Positions 31,689 to 40,266 of a DNA stretch of 62,738 nt are shown here, in pieces. A program made the position numbers and the translations under genes. The stretch comes from an uncultured Myxococcales bacterium (GTDB lineage Bacteria > Myxococcota_A > Polyangia > Polyangiales > Polyangiaceae). The notes beneath the pieces were generated by a model. That model worked only from the letters and a program-made list of their open reading frames with translations. It was not told the origin of the DNA and did not search any database. Where the stretch lies: the NCBI GenBank assembly GCA_937872925.1, contig CALMUT010000306.1, forward strand, positions 1-62,738, read 5' to 3'. Numbering within the stretch: the stretch's first letter is position 1; the number at the start of each line of letters is the position of its first letter.

Positions 31689-32654
31689 ATGATGCACGCC
31701 AAACACACACTCCTTGCAACCGCTATCGCCACCCTCGTCGGACTGCCTCAGCTCGCCTGCGAAGTCGCCTGCATCGAAGACGGCTCCGGCACGCGCTGCA
31801 CCGCCAAGAGTCTCAAGCGCTACGACGGTGCGCGCCCAGCGGCGCAGGCCTTCAACGCAGCCCCTGGCGCGCCCATCACCATCGACGTGCTCTACGGCAA
31901 CGTCTTCGTCACCCGCAGCGCGTCGCCGCAGGTCGTCGTCGAGTTCGCACCCTTTGCCTACGCCGCCTACGACAACCAGGCCACCGCAGACCAGGAACTG
32001 GCTCAGAACCTCCGCGTCGCTGCGGCACAACAAGGTGGCATCACCGTGACAGTCGCACGCCAGGGCGGCAGCAATGGGCTCGGCTCCGACGTGGTCGTGC
32101 GCGTGCCCGACGCGTTTACCGGCGCCATCAACATCGTCAACCGCGCCGGCGGGCCCCTCAACCACTTCGACGTCAAGACAGACTTCGTCGGCAACGCTTC
32201 TGCCATCAGCGTGCAGAACTCCGCCAGTATGGGCAGCTGCTACATCCAGGCTGCGCCCAGCGTGAAAAACACCACGGTGCAGTGCAAGAACGTGATCAGC
32301 GTCTTCGACGTGAGCGACACGGTGAACATCACCAACGACAAACGCGACCACGAGGGAGGCACGCCCGCAATCACCTTGCGCATGGCCGGTGCGTCCGCGG
32401 GCGGTGGCAAAGTCTACAGCGCTTCGGGCAGCATTGCCGCCACCTTCCCGGCCGCAGGCGGCTATACCCTGGCGGCTCGCGCGTCCCGGGGCAGCGTGAA
32501 GGAGGGCACCCTGCCGGCGGCGTGCTCCAAGCGTGAGCGCAGCGCGGGGGACAAGGACATCCTCTGCGGCGCCGGCCCCAACTACGACATCCAAGCCGGG
32601 CACGCGCCCACTGGCCCCGCCCGCGAAGCCAACGTCGACCTTTCCTTCCGCTGA
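31689..32654 (+). CDS. Beta-rich lipoprotein (DUF4097-like)
   Basis: A 321-residue protein. The signal peptide (MMHAKHTLLATAIATLVGLPQLAC) ends in a lipobox with Cys24, followed by EVACIEDGSGTRC. The mature part is a long series of short strands with alternating Val/Ile/Asn/Thr (GAPITIDVLYGNVFVTRSA, VVVRVPDAFTGAINIVNRAG, ISVFDVSDTVNITNDK), the pattern of DUF4097-type beta-helices that coat or shield envelope proteins. Two or three cysteine pairs are present. It is 2 nt from the next lipoprotein gene, so they form an operon. Confidence 0.65.
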   Translation: MMHAKHTLLATAIATLVGLPQLACEVACIEDGSGTRCTAKSLKRYDGARPAAQAFNAAPGAPITIDVLYGNVFVTRSASPQVVVEFAPFAYAAYDNQATADQELAQNLRVAAAQQGGITVTVARQGGSNGLGSDVVVRVPDAFTGAINIVNRAGGPLNHFDVKTDFVGNASAISVQNSASMGSCYIQAAPSVKNTTVQCKNVISVFDVSDTVNITNDKRDHEGGTPAITLRMAGASAGGGKVYSASGSIAATFPAAGGYTLAARASRGSVKEGTLPAACSKRERSAGDKDILCGAGPNYDIQAGHAPTGPAREANVDLSFR

Positions 32655-32656
32655 GT

Positions 32657-33184
32657 ATGATCCCGCGACACGCAGTGCGGCGCGGCGTCGGCCTTGCCGC
32701 AGCGGTCAGCGCAGCGCTGCTCCTGCTCGGGTGCAACCGCGAGACCAAAGCGCAGCACGTGGCCCTGGGACGCGCCCTGGCAACACCGGTTTCGCTGATT
32801 TGCAGCACCATCCGAAAGGAAGCGGGCGGCTGCTACGGCGACTGCAGCACGTTCCTGAAGGCCGAGGACGGACGCGCCTATCGCCGAGCCGCTGAGTTGT
32901 TGACGCGGCTTCCGGTTGTCGACGATCCACACACCGAAGCAGACATCGCGGGCGTACGCGGAGCCAGCGAAGCGGTGATGCGAGCCTTGGGTACCGCTTG
33001 TGCACAGGACATCGACCGTGCGGCAGGGCTAACCGCAACGGTTACCGACTGTGCCAACGCGCAGCGGGCCAACGGCATGGTCTTCGGCGCCCTACGCGAG
33101 CTCGTCGGCCAGCTCGCGTCCGATACCAAGAGCCGCGTCGGTGTGGACCTTCCAAGTCCCGAGCACTGTCCGCCGCAGCCCTGA
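32657..33184 (+). CDS. Lipoprotein of unknown function
   Basis: A 175-residue protein with a clear lipoprotein signal (MIPRHAVRRGVGLAAAVSAALLLLGCNRE; LLGC). The mature part is helical and has paired cysteines (LICSTI, GGCYGDCSTFL, TACAQDI, DCANAQ, EHCPP). I recognise no family. It begins 2 nt after the preceding lipoprotein stop, and the pair are probably made together at the outer membrane. The following methyltransferase is 54 bp away and may also belong to the unit. Confidence 0.6.
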   Translation: MIPRHAVRRGVGLAAAVSAALLLLGCNRETKAQHVALGRALATPVSLICSTIRKEAGGCYGDCSTFLKAEDGRAYRRAAELLTRLPVVDDPHTEADIAGVRGASEAVMRALGTACAQDIDRAAGLTATVTDCANAQRANGMVFGALRELVGQLASDTKSRVGVDLPSPEHCPPQP

Positions 33185-33238
33185 TCCCAAGCGCTGCTCC
33201 AGGGTTGACAGCGTGGCGCTTCGCTGCGAAGTCCCGCC

Positions 33239-33934
33239 ATGGAATTTCGAGAAGTCTATCGGAACCACGCGGACCGCTATCACGAGCTGGTATCCGCGGA
33301 GGATGCTGACGACAACCTGAGGCACGCCCTGAGCGACATCTTCGGAAGCGCTCCTGGCAAACTACTCGACGTCGGCGCGGGCACAGGCCGTGTCTCACGC
33401 CTGCTGCTGGAGCAAGGCGCACACGTGGTCGCCCTCGAGCCCGAAGCCGCCATGCTGGATGTGGCCCGGGCTCAGCTTGCAGAGTACGTGCCGCATCAGC
33501 TCGAGCTGATGATTGGCGACGGGCGCGCCCTGCCCTTCGATGATGACAGCATGCAGGGCGCCGTCGCCGGTTGGGTCTTCGGACACTTTCGCTATTGGGA
33601 AGAGGCGGACTGGCGAACGCATATCGCCCAAGCACTCGCAGAGATGCAGCGCGTGGTCGTTCCCGACGGAGCCCTTGCGGTGATCGAGACTTTGGGCACC
33701 GCACAGGAAGCGGCAGCGCCGCCGAACGAGCGCCTGGGCGAATACTACGCCTGGCTGGAGCAGCAGGGGTTCGAGCGCAGACAGTTTGCAACGGACTACG
33801 TATTCACGGACGCGGCGTCTGCCGCGCGCTGCTTGGGCTTCTTCTTCGGCACAGAGCTGGAAACTAAAGTGTTGGAGCGCAAGTGGACGCGGGTTCCCGA
33901 GTGGACCGGAATGTGGACGCGACAAGAAGCGTGA
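33239..33934 (+). CDS. Class I SAM-dependent methyltransferase
   Basis: A 231-residue cytosolic enzyme with the Rossmann methyltransferase motifs: motif I LLDVGAGTGRVSRLLLEQGA (about 41-60), the acidic end of strand 2 in VVALEPEAAML, the loop LMIGDGRALPFDDDSMQGAVAGW and the post-motif MQRVVVPDGALAVIETLG. This is the UbiE/ubiquinone-like methyltransferase pattern (Methyltransf_11). The substrate is not indicated; a small-molecule acceptor is likely. It follows the two lipoprotein genes and is convergent with the kinase gene at 33968. Confidence 0.88.
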   Translation: MEFREVYRNHADRYHELVSAEDADDNLRHALSDIFGSAPGKLLDVGAGTGRVSRLLLEQGAHVVALEPEAAMLDVARAQLAEYVPHQLELMIGDGRALPFDDDSMQGAVAGWVFGHFRYWEEADWRTHIAQALAEMQRVVVPDGALAVIETLGTAQEAAAPPNERLGEYYAWLEQQGFERRQFATDYVFTDAASAARCLGFFFGTELETKVLERKWTRVPEWTGMWTRQEA

Positions 33935-33967
33935 ACGCCATTTCGCCTTCGGCGCGCACCACGCGGC

Positions 33968-35761
33968 CTAGAAACACTCCCGCTTTGGAATGCGCACGCC
34001 GTCCTTGTCCAGGGTGTACGGGGGTGAGCAGTTCGCTTTGGGCTTCGGCGGACGCGCCGCGGGCGGGCGCTTGGGTCCCGCCGGAACCAGACCAGGAGTG
34101 GGACTCGGCTCCGCCGCACTGGCCGTTGGCGTCGGAGCGACCACCGTTGCAGTTGCAATGGGCCCAGGGCCGGCGCTGGCGTCGGACACCGACATGGCGC
34201 TTTCCCTCGACTCCTTTGACGCGCCGGTCGCCCCTGCGGACGCTTCCGCAGACGCCGCTTCCTCAGCTGGCGCTCGCGCGTAGATGATGATGAGTGCGAC
34301 CACCGCGATCAACGCCACCACGGCGGCGGCGCCCAACACTCCAGACCAAAGAGAGCTGACAGGCAACGTCTCGGCAGCGCTGGCGCCCGGAGCCGGTCGT
34401 TGCTGCGTCGGCTTGGTGTCGTCCATGGGTCCCGCCACGGAATGAGCGCCGGCTTTTCGCGTCGTGCGGGTACCGTCAGGGTCTGATAGCTGGGTTGTGC
34501 GGGTGCCGTCAGGATCGCCGGACAGCGACACTGCGGCCGCTGCGTCCGTCGCGTCGAGGGACTGCGTCGTACGAGTGTCGTCGGATCCGCGCAGCAACTC
34601 GGTCGTGCGCGTCTCGTCTCTAGACGGCGGCGGTGGCGTCGCGCTGGGCATCGTCGTGTCGAGGCGTGCAGGCACCTGCGCCCCACCCTTGCTGGGCTCC
34701 GGTCCGGCTCGGGTTTCGGTGGCGGCCACGCCGGGCGCTGGGCGCGCTTCGGTCGGATCCGTAGCCGCGTTCTTCTGCACTGGCGACGAAGGCGCCGCAC
34801 CCGGCTCCCACGCTTCCACCGCCGCGCAGGCCTTCCGGCGCCTTTCGAGGGTGCCGTGCCCGACTTGCTCGACCCAGTCCGCAACCTCCGCCCGGGATGC
34901 TGGGGTGCAGCACTCGCGCACGGCGCGCCCCATGGCCTGTGCGGTTTCGAAGCGCTCCGCCGGATCGAGCCTGAGTGCACGCAGCACGACTTCGTCTAAC
35001 GCTGGCACTGGGGTGTGGGCAAATTGGCTGGGTGGTTCGTAGTCCGCGGCTTCTACGCGCCGCACAACCTCGCCCGGCTGAACGCCGTCGTGGATGCGTC
35101 GCCCGCTCAGCGCTTCCCACAAGGTCACGCCCGCTCCATAGACGTCCGCACGGCGATCGACGTCCAGACGGCGGATCTGTTCGTGGGCCATGTACGCCAA
35201 CTTGCCTTTGATCTCTCCGGTGCGCGTGACCTGGATGCGCTGCGCCGCCAGGGCCACGCCAAAGTCGATCACCCGAACCAGCCCGTCTCCGCCGATCAAC
35301 AGATTGTGCGGCGACACATCCCGATGCACGAGGTTCATCGGCGCTCCGCGTTCGTCGTTTGCTTCGTGCGCCGCGTGCAGGCCCTCCAGCGCGCTGACGA
35401 TGACTGCGGAGACGATCTGCGGTGGAATCAGCTGCCCGCCTTGCGTCCAAACCCCGCCAAGCTCCGCAAAGGACAGCGCGGGCACGTACTCCATCACGAC
35501 CAAAAGCTCGCCTCCAGCCGCAACCACGTCGAGGACACTGATCACGTTCGGATGCACGATGCGTGCGGTGAGACGCGCTTCGTCCAGCAACATGTCGCGG
35601 AAGTATGGGTCCTTGGCGAACTGTGGGTGGTGGCGCTTGATGGCCACGATCTTGGAGAACCCCGCGTCGCCCTCGGCGCGCCCCAAGTGCACGCTGGCCA
35701 TGCCCCCACGCGCAATGGCGTCAAAGAGCAGGTAGCGACCGACTTTCTCCGGCTGCGCCAT
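33968..35761 (-). CDS. Membrane Ser/Thr protein kinase with a C-terminal sensor tail
   Basis: A 597-residue eukaryote-like kinase. From ATG 35761, the P-loop is ARGGMASVHLG, catalytic lysine in VAIKRHH, and the loop VHRDVSPHNLL (HRD with Asn, but Val-Ser in place of Leu-Lys) is a common bacterial variant; DFGVA and AHEQ follow in the kinase domain (about 10-285). Then comes a long Thr/Arg/Asp-rich segment with RTTQ/RTTE repeats that could be a phosphorylation region, one membrane helix (VLGAAAVVALIAVVALIII) and a periplasmic tail ending NCSPPYTLDKDGVRIPKREC. Its ATG overlaps the upstream gene's stop by one base (TGATG), so it is the third gene of the FHA-regulator operon. Confidence 0.93.
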   Translation of the reverse strand: MAQPEKVGRYLLFDAIARGGMASVHLGRAEGDAGFSKIVAIKRHHPQFAKDPYFRDMLLDEARLTARIVHPNVISVLDVVAAGGELLVVMEYVPALSFAELGGVWTQGGQLIPPQIVSAVIVSALEGLHAAHEANDERGAPMNLVHRDVSPHNLLIGGDGLVRVIDFGVALAAQRIQVTRTGEIKGKLAYMAHEQIRRLDVDRRADVYGAGVTLWEALSGRRIHDGVQPGEVVRRVEAADYEPPSQFAHTPVPALDEVVLRALRLDPAERFETAQAMGRAVRECCTPASRAEVADWVEQVGHGTLERRRKACAAVEAWEPGAAPSSPVQKNAATDPTEARPAPGVAATETRAGPEPSKGGAQVPARLDTTMPSATPPPPSRDETRTTELLRGSDDTRTTQSLDATDAAAAVSLSGDPDGTRTTQLSDPDGTRTTRKAGAHSVAGPMDDTKPTQQRPAPGASAAETLPVSSLWSGVLGAAAVVALIAVVALIIIYARAPAEEAASAEASAGATGASKESRESAMSVSDASAGPGPIATATVVAPTPTASAAEPSPTPGLVPAGPKRPPAARPPKPKANCSPPYTLDKDGVRIPKRECF

Positions 35762-36771
35762 CAGTGTTTGTGCTCTTCTTCCGGGTCGAAGGGCACTCTC
35801 AGCACTTGCGCGAGATTCTGGGCAACGGCACGCGCCTCGTTGCGTACAGAGCCTTGCAGGATCCACAACTCCGCGATGCCAAGGGGTACCAAGACATTGA
35901 AGTTGTCGCCGTAGCCCACGGACGTGTGGAGCTGGACGCGCGTCGACGTTGCCAGGACGAACGGGATACTGTGCTGTAGCTTGTTGTTGCGCAAGACTTC
36001 AATGGTTTGCTTTGGCACGTCGAACACGATCCGACTGCGCGGAGCGCTAAGTGCCATCGCGGCGAACATTCCCGTACCAAGGAACGTCATCACCACCATG
36101 GCACCGGAGGAAATCAGCGCGGTTGAAATGCCTGACGTGAGCCACATGAGAGGGAAGATCAACACAGTGGTCACCGCAAGCACGACTGCGACGAGAACCG
36201 TCATGGTCCAGCGCGACGCGGGTTTCTCGATGTCGTGTGCCCGAGCGTCCGGACCAATGACGACCACGCCGTCATCGGCGATCGACCCAACGCCGATGGT
36301 CAACAGCTGTGGAACGCCGACCGGATGCAATATCGAGCGCTGCATGATGCCCGGTGTCGACATGCGTCCCAGTGCGTCGACTGCACGCACCAGCGCGTCC
36401 CGGTGCTCGGGGCGAACGGTTCGGCTCTGGGAAAGCACGGCTCGAAGAATTGTCACGCGCCACGCAGGATCCGAAATCCCCGGCAGGCTTTTTCGTTCGA
36501 ACCAGAATCCGTGCTGATCGCAAACTGCGAGCCCGGCGGTGGGCGGGGCGGCGAAAGCCTCCCACCGCAGCGGCTGGGCGCAGCTGGAACACACTCCGGG
36601 CGGTTTTGAAGGTCGCGGCGACTGCGATGGCCGTGCCGTAACCAAGCCGCTCGCGGTCGTGTCGAGCCAGAAGCCACAACACGCTCCGCAGCTGAGGGCC
36701 GTTGGGGCCACCGCGGGCAGCGGCTCCAAAGTACCGCCGTTGCAACCTGGACAATCGGCAAGCGCGCGCAT
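35761..36771 (-). CDS. Zinc-ribbon membrane protein of unknown function
   Basis: A 336-residue protein. The N-terminus has zinc-ribbon cysteines (CPGCNGGTLEPLP...CGACCGFWLD, about 8-37, and CSSCAQPLRWE...CDQHGFWF, about 61-92), the TFIIB-type arrangement. A middle cytoplasmic part is followed by two adjacent membrane helices (about 188-240: TMTVLVAVVLAVTTVLIFPLMW and ALISSGAMVVMTFLGTGMFA) and a C-terminal strand-rich domain (IVFDVPKQTIEVLRNNKL). It lies 2 nt after the FHA regulator and overlaps the kinase start by 1 nt. It could be a substrate or membrane partner of the kinase; that is inference. Confidence 0.7.
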   Translation of the reverse strand: MRALADCPGCNGGTLEPLPAVAPTALSCGACCGFWLDTTASGLVTARPSQSPRPSKPPGVCSSCAQPLRWEAFAAPPTAGLAVCDQHGFWFERKSLPGISDPAWRVTILRAVLSQSRTVRPEHRDALVRAVDALGRMSTPGIMQRSILHPVGVPQLLTIGVGSIADDGVVVIGPDARAHDIEKPASRWTMTVLVAVVLAVTTVLIFPLMWLTSGISTALISSGAMVVMTFLGTGMFAAMALSAPRSRIVFDVPKQTIEVLRNNKLQHSIPFVLATSTRVQLHTSVGYGDNFNVLVPLGIAELWILQGSVRNEARAVAQNLAQVLRVPFDPEEEHKH

Positions 36772-36773
36772 AG

Positions 36774-38075
36774 TTAGCGACTGCGGTAGGTAGCCGGATC
36801 AATGGCGAGGCGTTTGAGCACAGAGTAAAGCCAAGGACGGCCAACGGCGAGATCTCGCGCGACTTGAGCAACGTTGCCTTCTCTGAGGCGCAGTGCGGTA
36901 TCAAGGCGGGCGCGGAAAACCGCATCAGCTTCTCGGTCATCCGTACGACGCGACGGAGACGCTGGAAGCAGACCGTCCGGCAATTGAGCGAGCTGGACGT
37001 GGCTGCCGCCTGCAGCTGCGACGCTAGCGGCTGCCGAGCGCACGACGTTTTTCAGCTCACGCACATTGCCCGGCCACTCCGCGCCAAGCAACGCCTCCAT
37101 CGCTTCGACAGAAAACGCCGCAGCAGGCTCAAAGTGCGCGACCAGTGCCGGGATGTCTTCGGCATGCTCCCGGAGCTGCGGCACCGACAGACGCCAGGCG
37201 GCCAAGCGGTGAAACAAGTCTGCGCGAAACTGCCCAGCTTGAACCCGTGTTTCCAGGGGCGCGTTCGTGGCAGCCACAACTCGAACGTCAACGCGCACGG
37301 CGCGGTCTTCCCCAACGGCGCGCACTTCACTGGTCTCTAGAACCCGAAGCAGCTTCGCCTGTGCGTCTAGGGGCAGATCACCCACCTCGTCCAACAGCAA
37401 CGTGCCCCCCGCCGCGGAGCGAAAGAGCCCGTCCCGAGCGCGATCTGATCCCGAGAACGCTCCTTTGGCATGACCGAACAACTCCGCCTCGACCAAGTCT
37501 TTCGGAAGCGCCGCGCAGTTCACCGCCAAGAGCGGCCCGCTGCGACCGCTTGCCGCATGCAAGGCATGACTGACGCGTTCCTTTCCGACCCCGGTCTGCC
37601 CTTCGACAAGTGCGGGTTCCGAACGCTGCGCGATCTCGACAATGCGCGCGCGCAGGGCCGCTACGTTGCCAGCGCCGATGAGGCCCAGGTCGTCGTCGGT
37701 CGACACCCGGTGCGATTCCACATCCATCACCGCTAGCAGCAGCGACCGACCCAGACGAAGCGTCGCCCCATACGCAAGCAGAGTGGGCTGAGTGCAGCGC
37801 ACAGCCGCGACGTAGCTACCGTTACGACTGTTCAGGTCTTCGACTTGATAGCCGCCGTCTGTGGGCGTCAGTCGCACATGCACGCGCGATGCTTGCGAAT
37901 CGTCAAGAACGATCGTGGCGCTCTCGTCGCGTCCAATGGTGCCGGCCCGCTCGATGCCCACGGGTATCGGCGGAAAGGCGGCGTGGTCCTCCGTGAACAC
38001 AATGAGCACGCCGGGACGGGGGCGCGCAGCCTCTGCGCCAATCGCTTCATGCCGCGTCTCAGTAGCGTCCGACAT
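36774..38075 (-). CDS. FHA-domain AAA+ transcriptional activator of the sigma-54 enhancer-binding type
   Basis: A 433-residue regulator. An FHA domain (about 45-100: GTIGRDESATIVLDDSQASRVHVRL..DLNSRNGSYV) reads phosphothreonine. The AAA+ domain (about 130-345) has Walker A GQTGVGKE, GHAKGAFSGS, Walker B GGTLLLDEVGDLPL and R-finger region RADLFHRLAAWRL. The C-terminal HTH is VFRARLDTALRLREGNVAQVARDLAVGRPWLYSVLKRL. The sigma-54 loop, normally GAFTGA, is GAFSGS, so coupling to sigma-54 may be altered or lost. Two genes downstream in the same operon is a Ser/Thr kinase that could phosphorylate its FHA partner. It is divergent from the lipoprotein at 38153. Confidence 0.9.
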   Translation of the reverse strand: MSDATETRHEAIGAEAARPRPGVLIVFTEDHAAFPPIPVGIERAGTIGRDESATIVLDDSQASRVHVRLTPTDGGYQVEDLNSRNGSYVAAVRCTQPTLLAYGATLRLGRSLLLAVMDVESHRVSTDDDLGLIGAGNVAALRARIVEIAQRSEPALVEGQTGVGKERVSHALHAASGRSGPLLAVNCAALPKDLVEAELFGHAKGAFSGSDRARDGLFRSAAGGTLLLDEVGDLPLDAQAKLLRVLETSEVRAVGEDRAVRVDVRVVAATNAPLETRVQAGQFRADLFHRLAAWRLSVPQLREHAEDIPALVAHFEPAAAFSVEAMEALLGAEWPGNVRELKNVVRSAAASVAAAGGSHVQLAQLPDGLLPASPSRRTDDREADAVFRARLDTALRLREGNVAQVARDLAVGRPWLYSVLKRLAIDPATYRSR

Positions 38076-38120
38076 TTTTGGGGCAGTGTATCAGCACCCA
38101 CCAGCAGTCCGGCGACAAAG

Positions 38121-38149
38121 CGAAGTCTAGGCGGTCGTGCTAGACTTCG
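38121..38149 (+). promoter_or_regulatory. 10-bp inverted repeat just before a start codon
   Basis: CGAAGTCTAG (38121-38130) and CTAGACTTCG (38140-38149) form a perfect inverted repeat with a 9-bp spacer, ending 3 bp before ATG 38153. In RNA it would fold over the translation start region; in DNA it could be an operator in the 77-bp divergent gap shared with the FHA regulator. Confidence 0.5.
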
Positions 38150-38152
38150 TGG

Positions 38153-38788
38153 ATGCGCGTCTGGCTAGGGCTGCTTCCCTTGTGCATCGCGTGCACCGTG
38201 GCGGAACCCCTAGATGGCTTTTCCGGCCCCAGCGCGGGAAGCGGCGGCATTGGCGTGGCGGTCGGCGGCTCCGGCGGGACCAGTGGCACCGGTGGATTCG
38301 CTACGGCTGGGAGTTCGGGGTTCCCCGCGATCGAGTGCAAGACCGCCAGCGAGTGTTCTGACGGTGACCCATGCAACGGTGCCGAAGTTTGCCTGCCCGA
38401 AGGCAAGTGCGGCCCCGGCACGGCTCCGAAGTTGGATGACGGCAATGCCTGCACCGTGGACTTTTGCGATCCCAAGAAGGGCGTCGTGCACGAAGGCAGC
38501 GCCGGGCCGACGGTCAAAGCATGCGGGGCACCTTGTCCGAAGAACTACTACGTTTCGACCGCGCTGGTATGCGACACGGTGTGCGGCGGGCCCGCCAACT
38601 GCGGCTTCTGCGTCAACGGTTGGGCGTGTGACGAGATCTGCCTGCCAACGATTCAAGTGTGTTGTCGCAACGATGCGTGCAACACGGTCTGCCCTTCCGG
38701 CTACGGCTTCGTCAAAGAAACCAAGACGGAGAAGTGCGGCTGCGGCAGCGCCGCGCCGGGGCCAACCGCGGAGTGCAAGCGCAAATAG
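38153..38788 (+). CDS. Cys-rich lipoprotein
   Basis: A 211-residue protein with a short lipoprotein signal (MRVWLGLLPLCIACTVAEP; Cys11 and Cys14 are candidate lipid sites) and a Gly/Ser linker (about 25-55). The mature domain is Cys-rich, with DGDPCNGAEVCLPEGKCGPG, DGNACTVDFCDP and CGGPANCGFCVNGWACDEICLP. The DG.xC.....C...C pattern resembles the disulfide repeats of many myxobacterial surface proteins. The function is unknown. It is divergent from the FHA regulator and may share its control region; an inverted repeat abuts its start codon. Confidence 0.65.
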   Translation: MRVWLGLLPLCIACTVAEPLDGFSGPSAGSGGIGVAVGGSGGTSGTGGFATAGSSGFPAIECKTASECSDGDPCNGAEVCLPEGKCGPGTAPKLDDGNACTVDFCDPKKGVVHEGSAGPTVKACGAPCPKNYYVSTALVCDTVCGGPANCGFCVNGWACDEICLPTIQVCCRNDACNTVCPSGYGFVKETKTEKCGCGSAAPGPTAECKRK

Positions 38789-38802
38789 AACGCGCTCTTC
38801 TG

Positions 38803-39201
38803 TTAAAAAAGACGCACGTATAGGACCAGTGGTCCCGACTCCGTTCGATCTGGCATGCGGGACAGAGCGCGTTCGATACACGCCAAGGTCGGAGGCGAGA
38901 TCCCATCCGACTCGTGCAACCGGAACTGGGTCTGGTAGTTCTTGCGATACACGGCCCAACCGATGCTCTGTGCGCCACCGCGGTGGCAACGATCCATTCC
39001 CGAATCCAGCACAGGTCCGAGCACCCCGCCGTATTCGTCCAGCAGATCGACGCGTACCTCGCCCACGGCTCCGCTGCTTTTCGGCGGCTCAGCCTGGGGT
39101 GCTGGATCGAGTTGCACGGTTGTCTTGGGGGCTGTCCGCGGCGACGGCGCAGCGACGCAGCCAACGCAAATTAGCGCGGCAAGCAACAGCGTTCGATTCA
39201 T
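38803..39201 (-). CDS. Small lipoprotein, AgmX/PglI-tail-like
   Basis: A 132-residue protein. ATG 39201 starts a lipoprotein signal (MNRTLLLAALICVGCVAAP, Cys15); an ATG five codons upstream is less likely. After a Pro-rich linker the domain contains GVLGPVLDSGMDRCHRGG, QFRLHESDGISPPTLACIERALSRMP and PLVLYVRLF. A Cys-containing helix, then a strand, then TLACIERAL is the layout of the AgmX/PglI C-terminal (TonB-like) domain. It is convergent with the Cys-rich lipoprotein and divergent from the secreted protein at 39252. Confidence 0.55.
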   Translation of the reverse strand: MNRTLLLAALICVGCVAAPSPRTAPKTTVQLDPAPQAEPPKSSGAVGEVRVDLLDEYGGVLGPVLDSGMDRCHRGGAQSIGWAVYRKNYQTQFRLHESDGISPPTLACIERALSRMPDRTESGPLVLYVRLF

Positions 39202-39251
39202 GCCGAGTGCAACCATAGCAGCTGCCCTTCGCGGATGTTATCGTCGAAGCC

Positions 39252-40103
39252 ATGCGGGGCCGGGGACACAAAGTGGCGCTTGCGTGCGCGTGCGCACTCG
39301 CTACTCATGCGACCCACACGGCGCAGGCCGGAAGCTGCTACGGCGAGCGCCCATGGCGTAGCTTCCCTGAGGCCATGACCGCGGCGCCACCGAACACTCA
39401 TTTCTGGCTATTCTCGCCGCCAGATTGGGACCGCCGCGTGTGTGACGAAACACCAAAGGCCGATCCAACTGAGCCCAAGTGCCGCGAGGGCGAGTATGCG
39501 CTGCAGCTCCATGCCGCGCCGTCCGCAATCGCCCCGCGCCAGGCGCTTGCCGCGGACGTGCATGTGTACCGCAGCGAGAAGGGCGCCGTTACCGAGTTGG
39601 TGCCCCGCGCGGCACTTGCGGCGGGCCGGCGCTACGAAGTGCGTCTGGTCGACGCGCAAGGCCGGGAAGTCCGATTGGTGGGCACGTTTCGGGTCCAGGG
39701 GCCCGCAGACCACAAGGCGCCTAGCCTAGCGGAGATCAAGAGCGCGGAGCGCTACCGGCCACCTCCAGTGCAAATCAGCAAGAGCGGCGCCCGCATACTG
39801 ACTATTGACATGTACGACTCCAAGCCTGGCGTCGTGGTGGAGCTTGCAAAGCCAAGCCGCGCGTCCTTTTTTGCAGTCTGGGTCGGAGAGCCAGGCAAGT
39901 CCATTGACTTCAGTGCACCACCCAATACCTACGACCGCGCCAACAGCGGATCAGTGTTTGAGCTGGATCTGGGTGGCTCGGATATGTGCGGCGCATCCAC
40001 GTTTGTCATCCCGGACCGAGATGCAGTCCGCATTGGGATCCGCGCCGTCGACCTCGCGGGCAATCGCAGCCAAGGGCGCGAAGTCGACGTGAAGCTGCGC
40101 TAG
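39252..40103 (+). CDS. Secreted hypothetical protein with beta-sandwich-like domain
   Basis: A 283-residue protein with a signal peptide (MRGRGHKVALACACALATHATHTAQAGS). The mature N-terminal part (CYGERPWRSFPEAMTAAPPNTHFWLFSP) is followed by strand-rich segments with an Ig/fibronectin-like feel: RYEVRLVDAQGREVRLVGTFRV (about 131-152) and AVRIGIRAVDLAGNRSQGREVDVKL (end). Such GTFRV...DLAGN blocks are typical of Ig-like domains in secreted myxobacterial proteins, but I cannot name a family. It is followed by 163 bp without a gene and then a convergent Uma2 gene. Confidence 0.6.
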   Translation: MRGRGHKVALACACALATHATHTAQAGSCYGERPWRSFPEAMTAAPPNTHFWLFSPPDWDRRVCDETPKADPTEPKCREGEYALQLHAAPSAIAPRQALAADVHVYRSEKGAVTELVPRAALAAGRRYEVRLVDAQGREVRLVGTFRVQGPADHKAPSLAEIKSAERYRPPPVQISKSGARILTIDMYDSKPGVVVELAKPSRASFFAVWVGEPGKSIDFSAPPNTYDRANSGSVFELDLGGSDMCGASTFVIPDRDAVRIGIRAVDLAGNRSQGREVDVKLR

Positions 40104-40266
40104 CCGGGGGCAGGCCAGCGCATGCTTCGGCATCAACGCGACCGCCGTTGCCAGGGACTGAGTGCCATCGTGGCCTCCCCGTTCGTCGATCAGCATACGA
40201 GCGCGGTCAGCCTGCGTGCGCGACGCCGGTCGAAGCGAGCCACGCCTAGTGAAGGGCCGATGGCGC

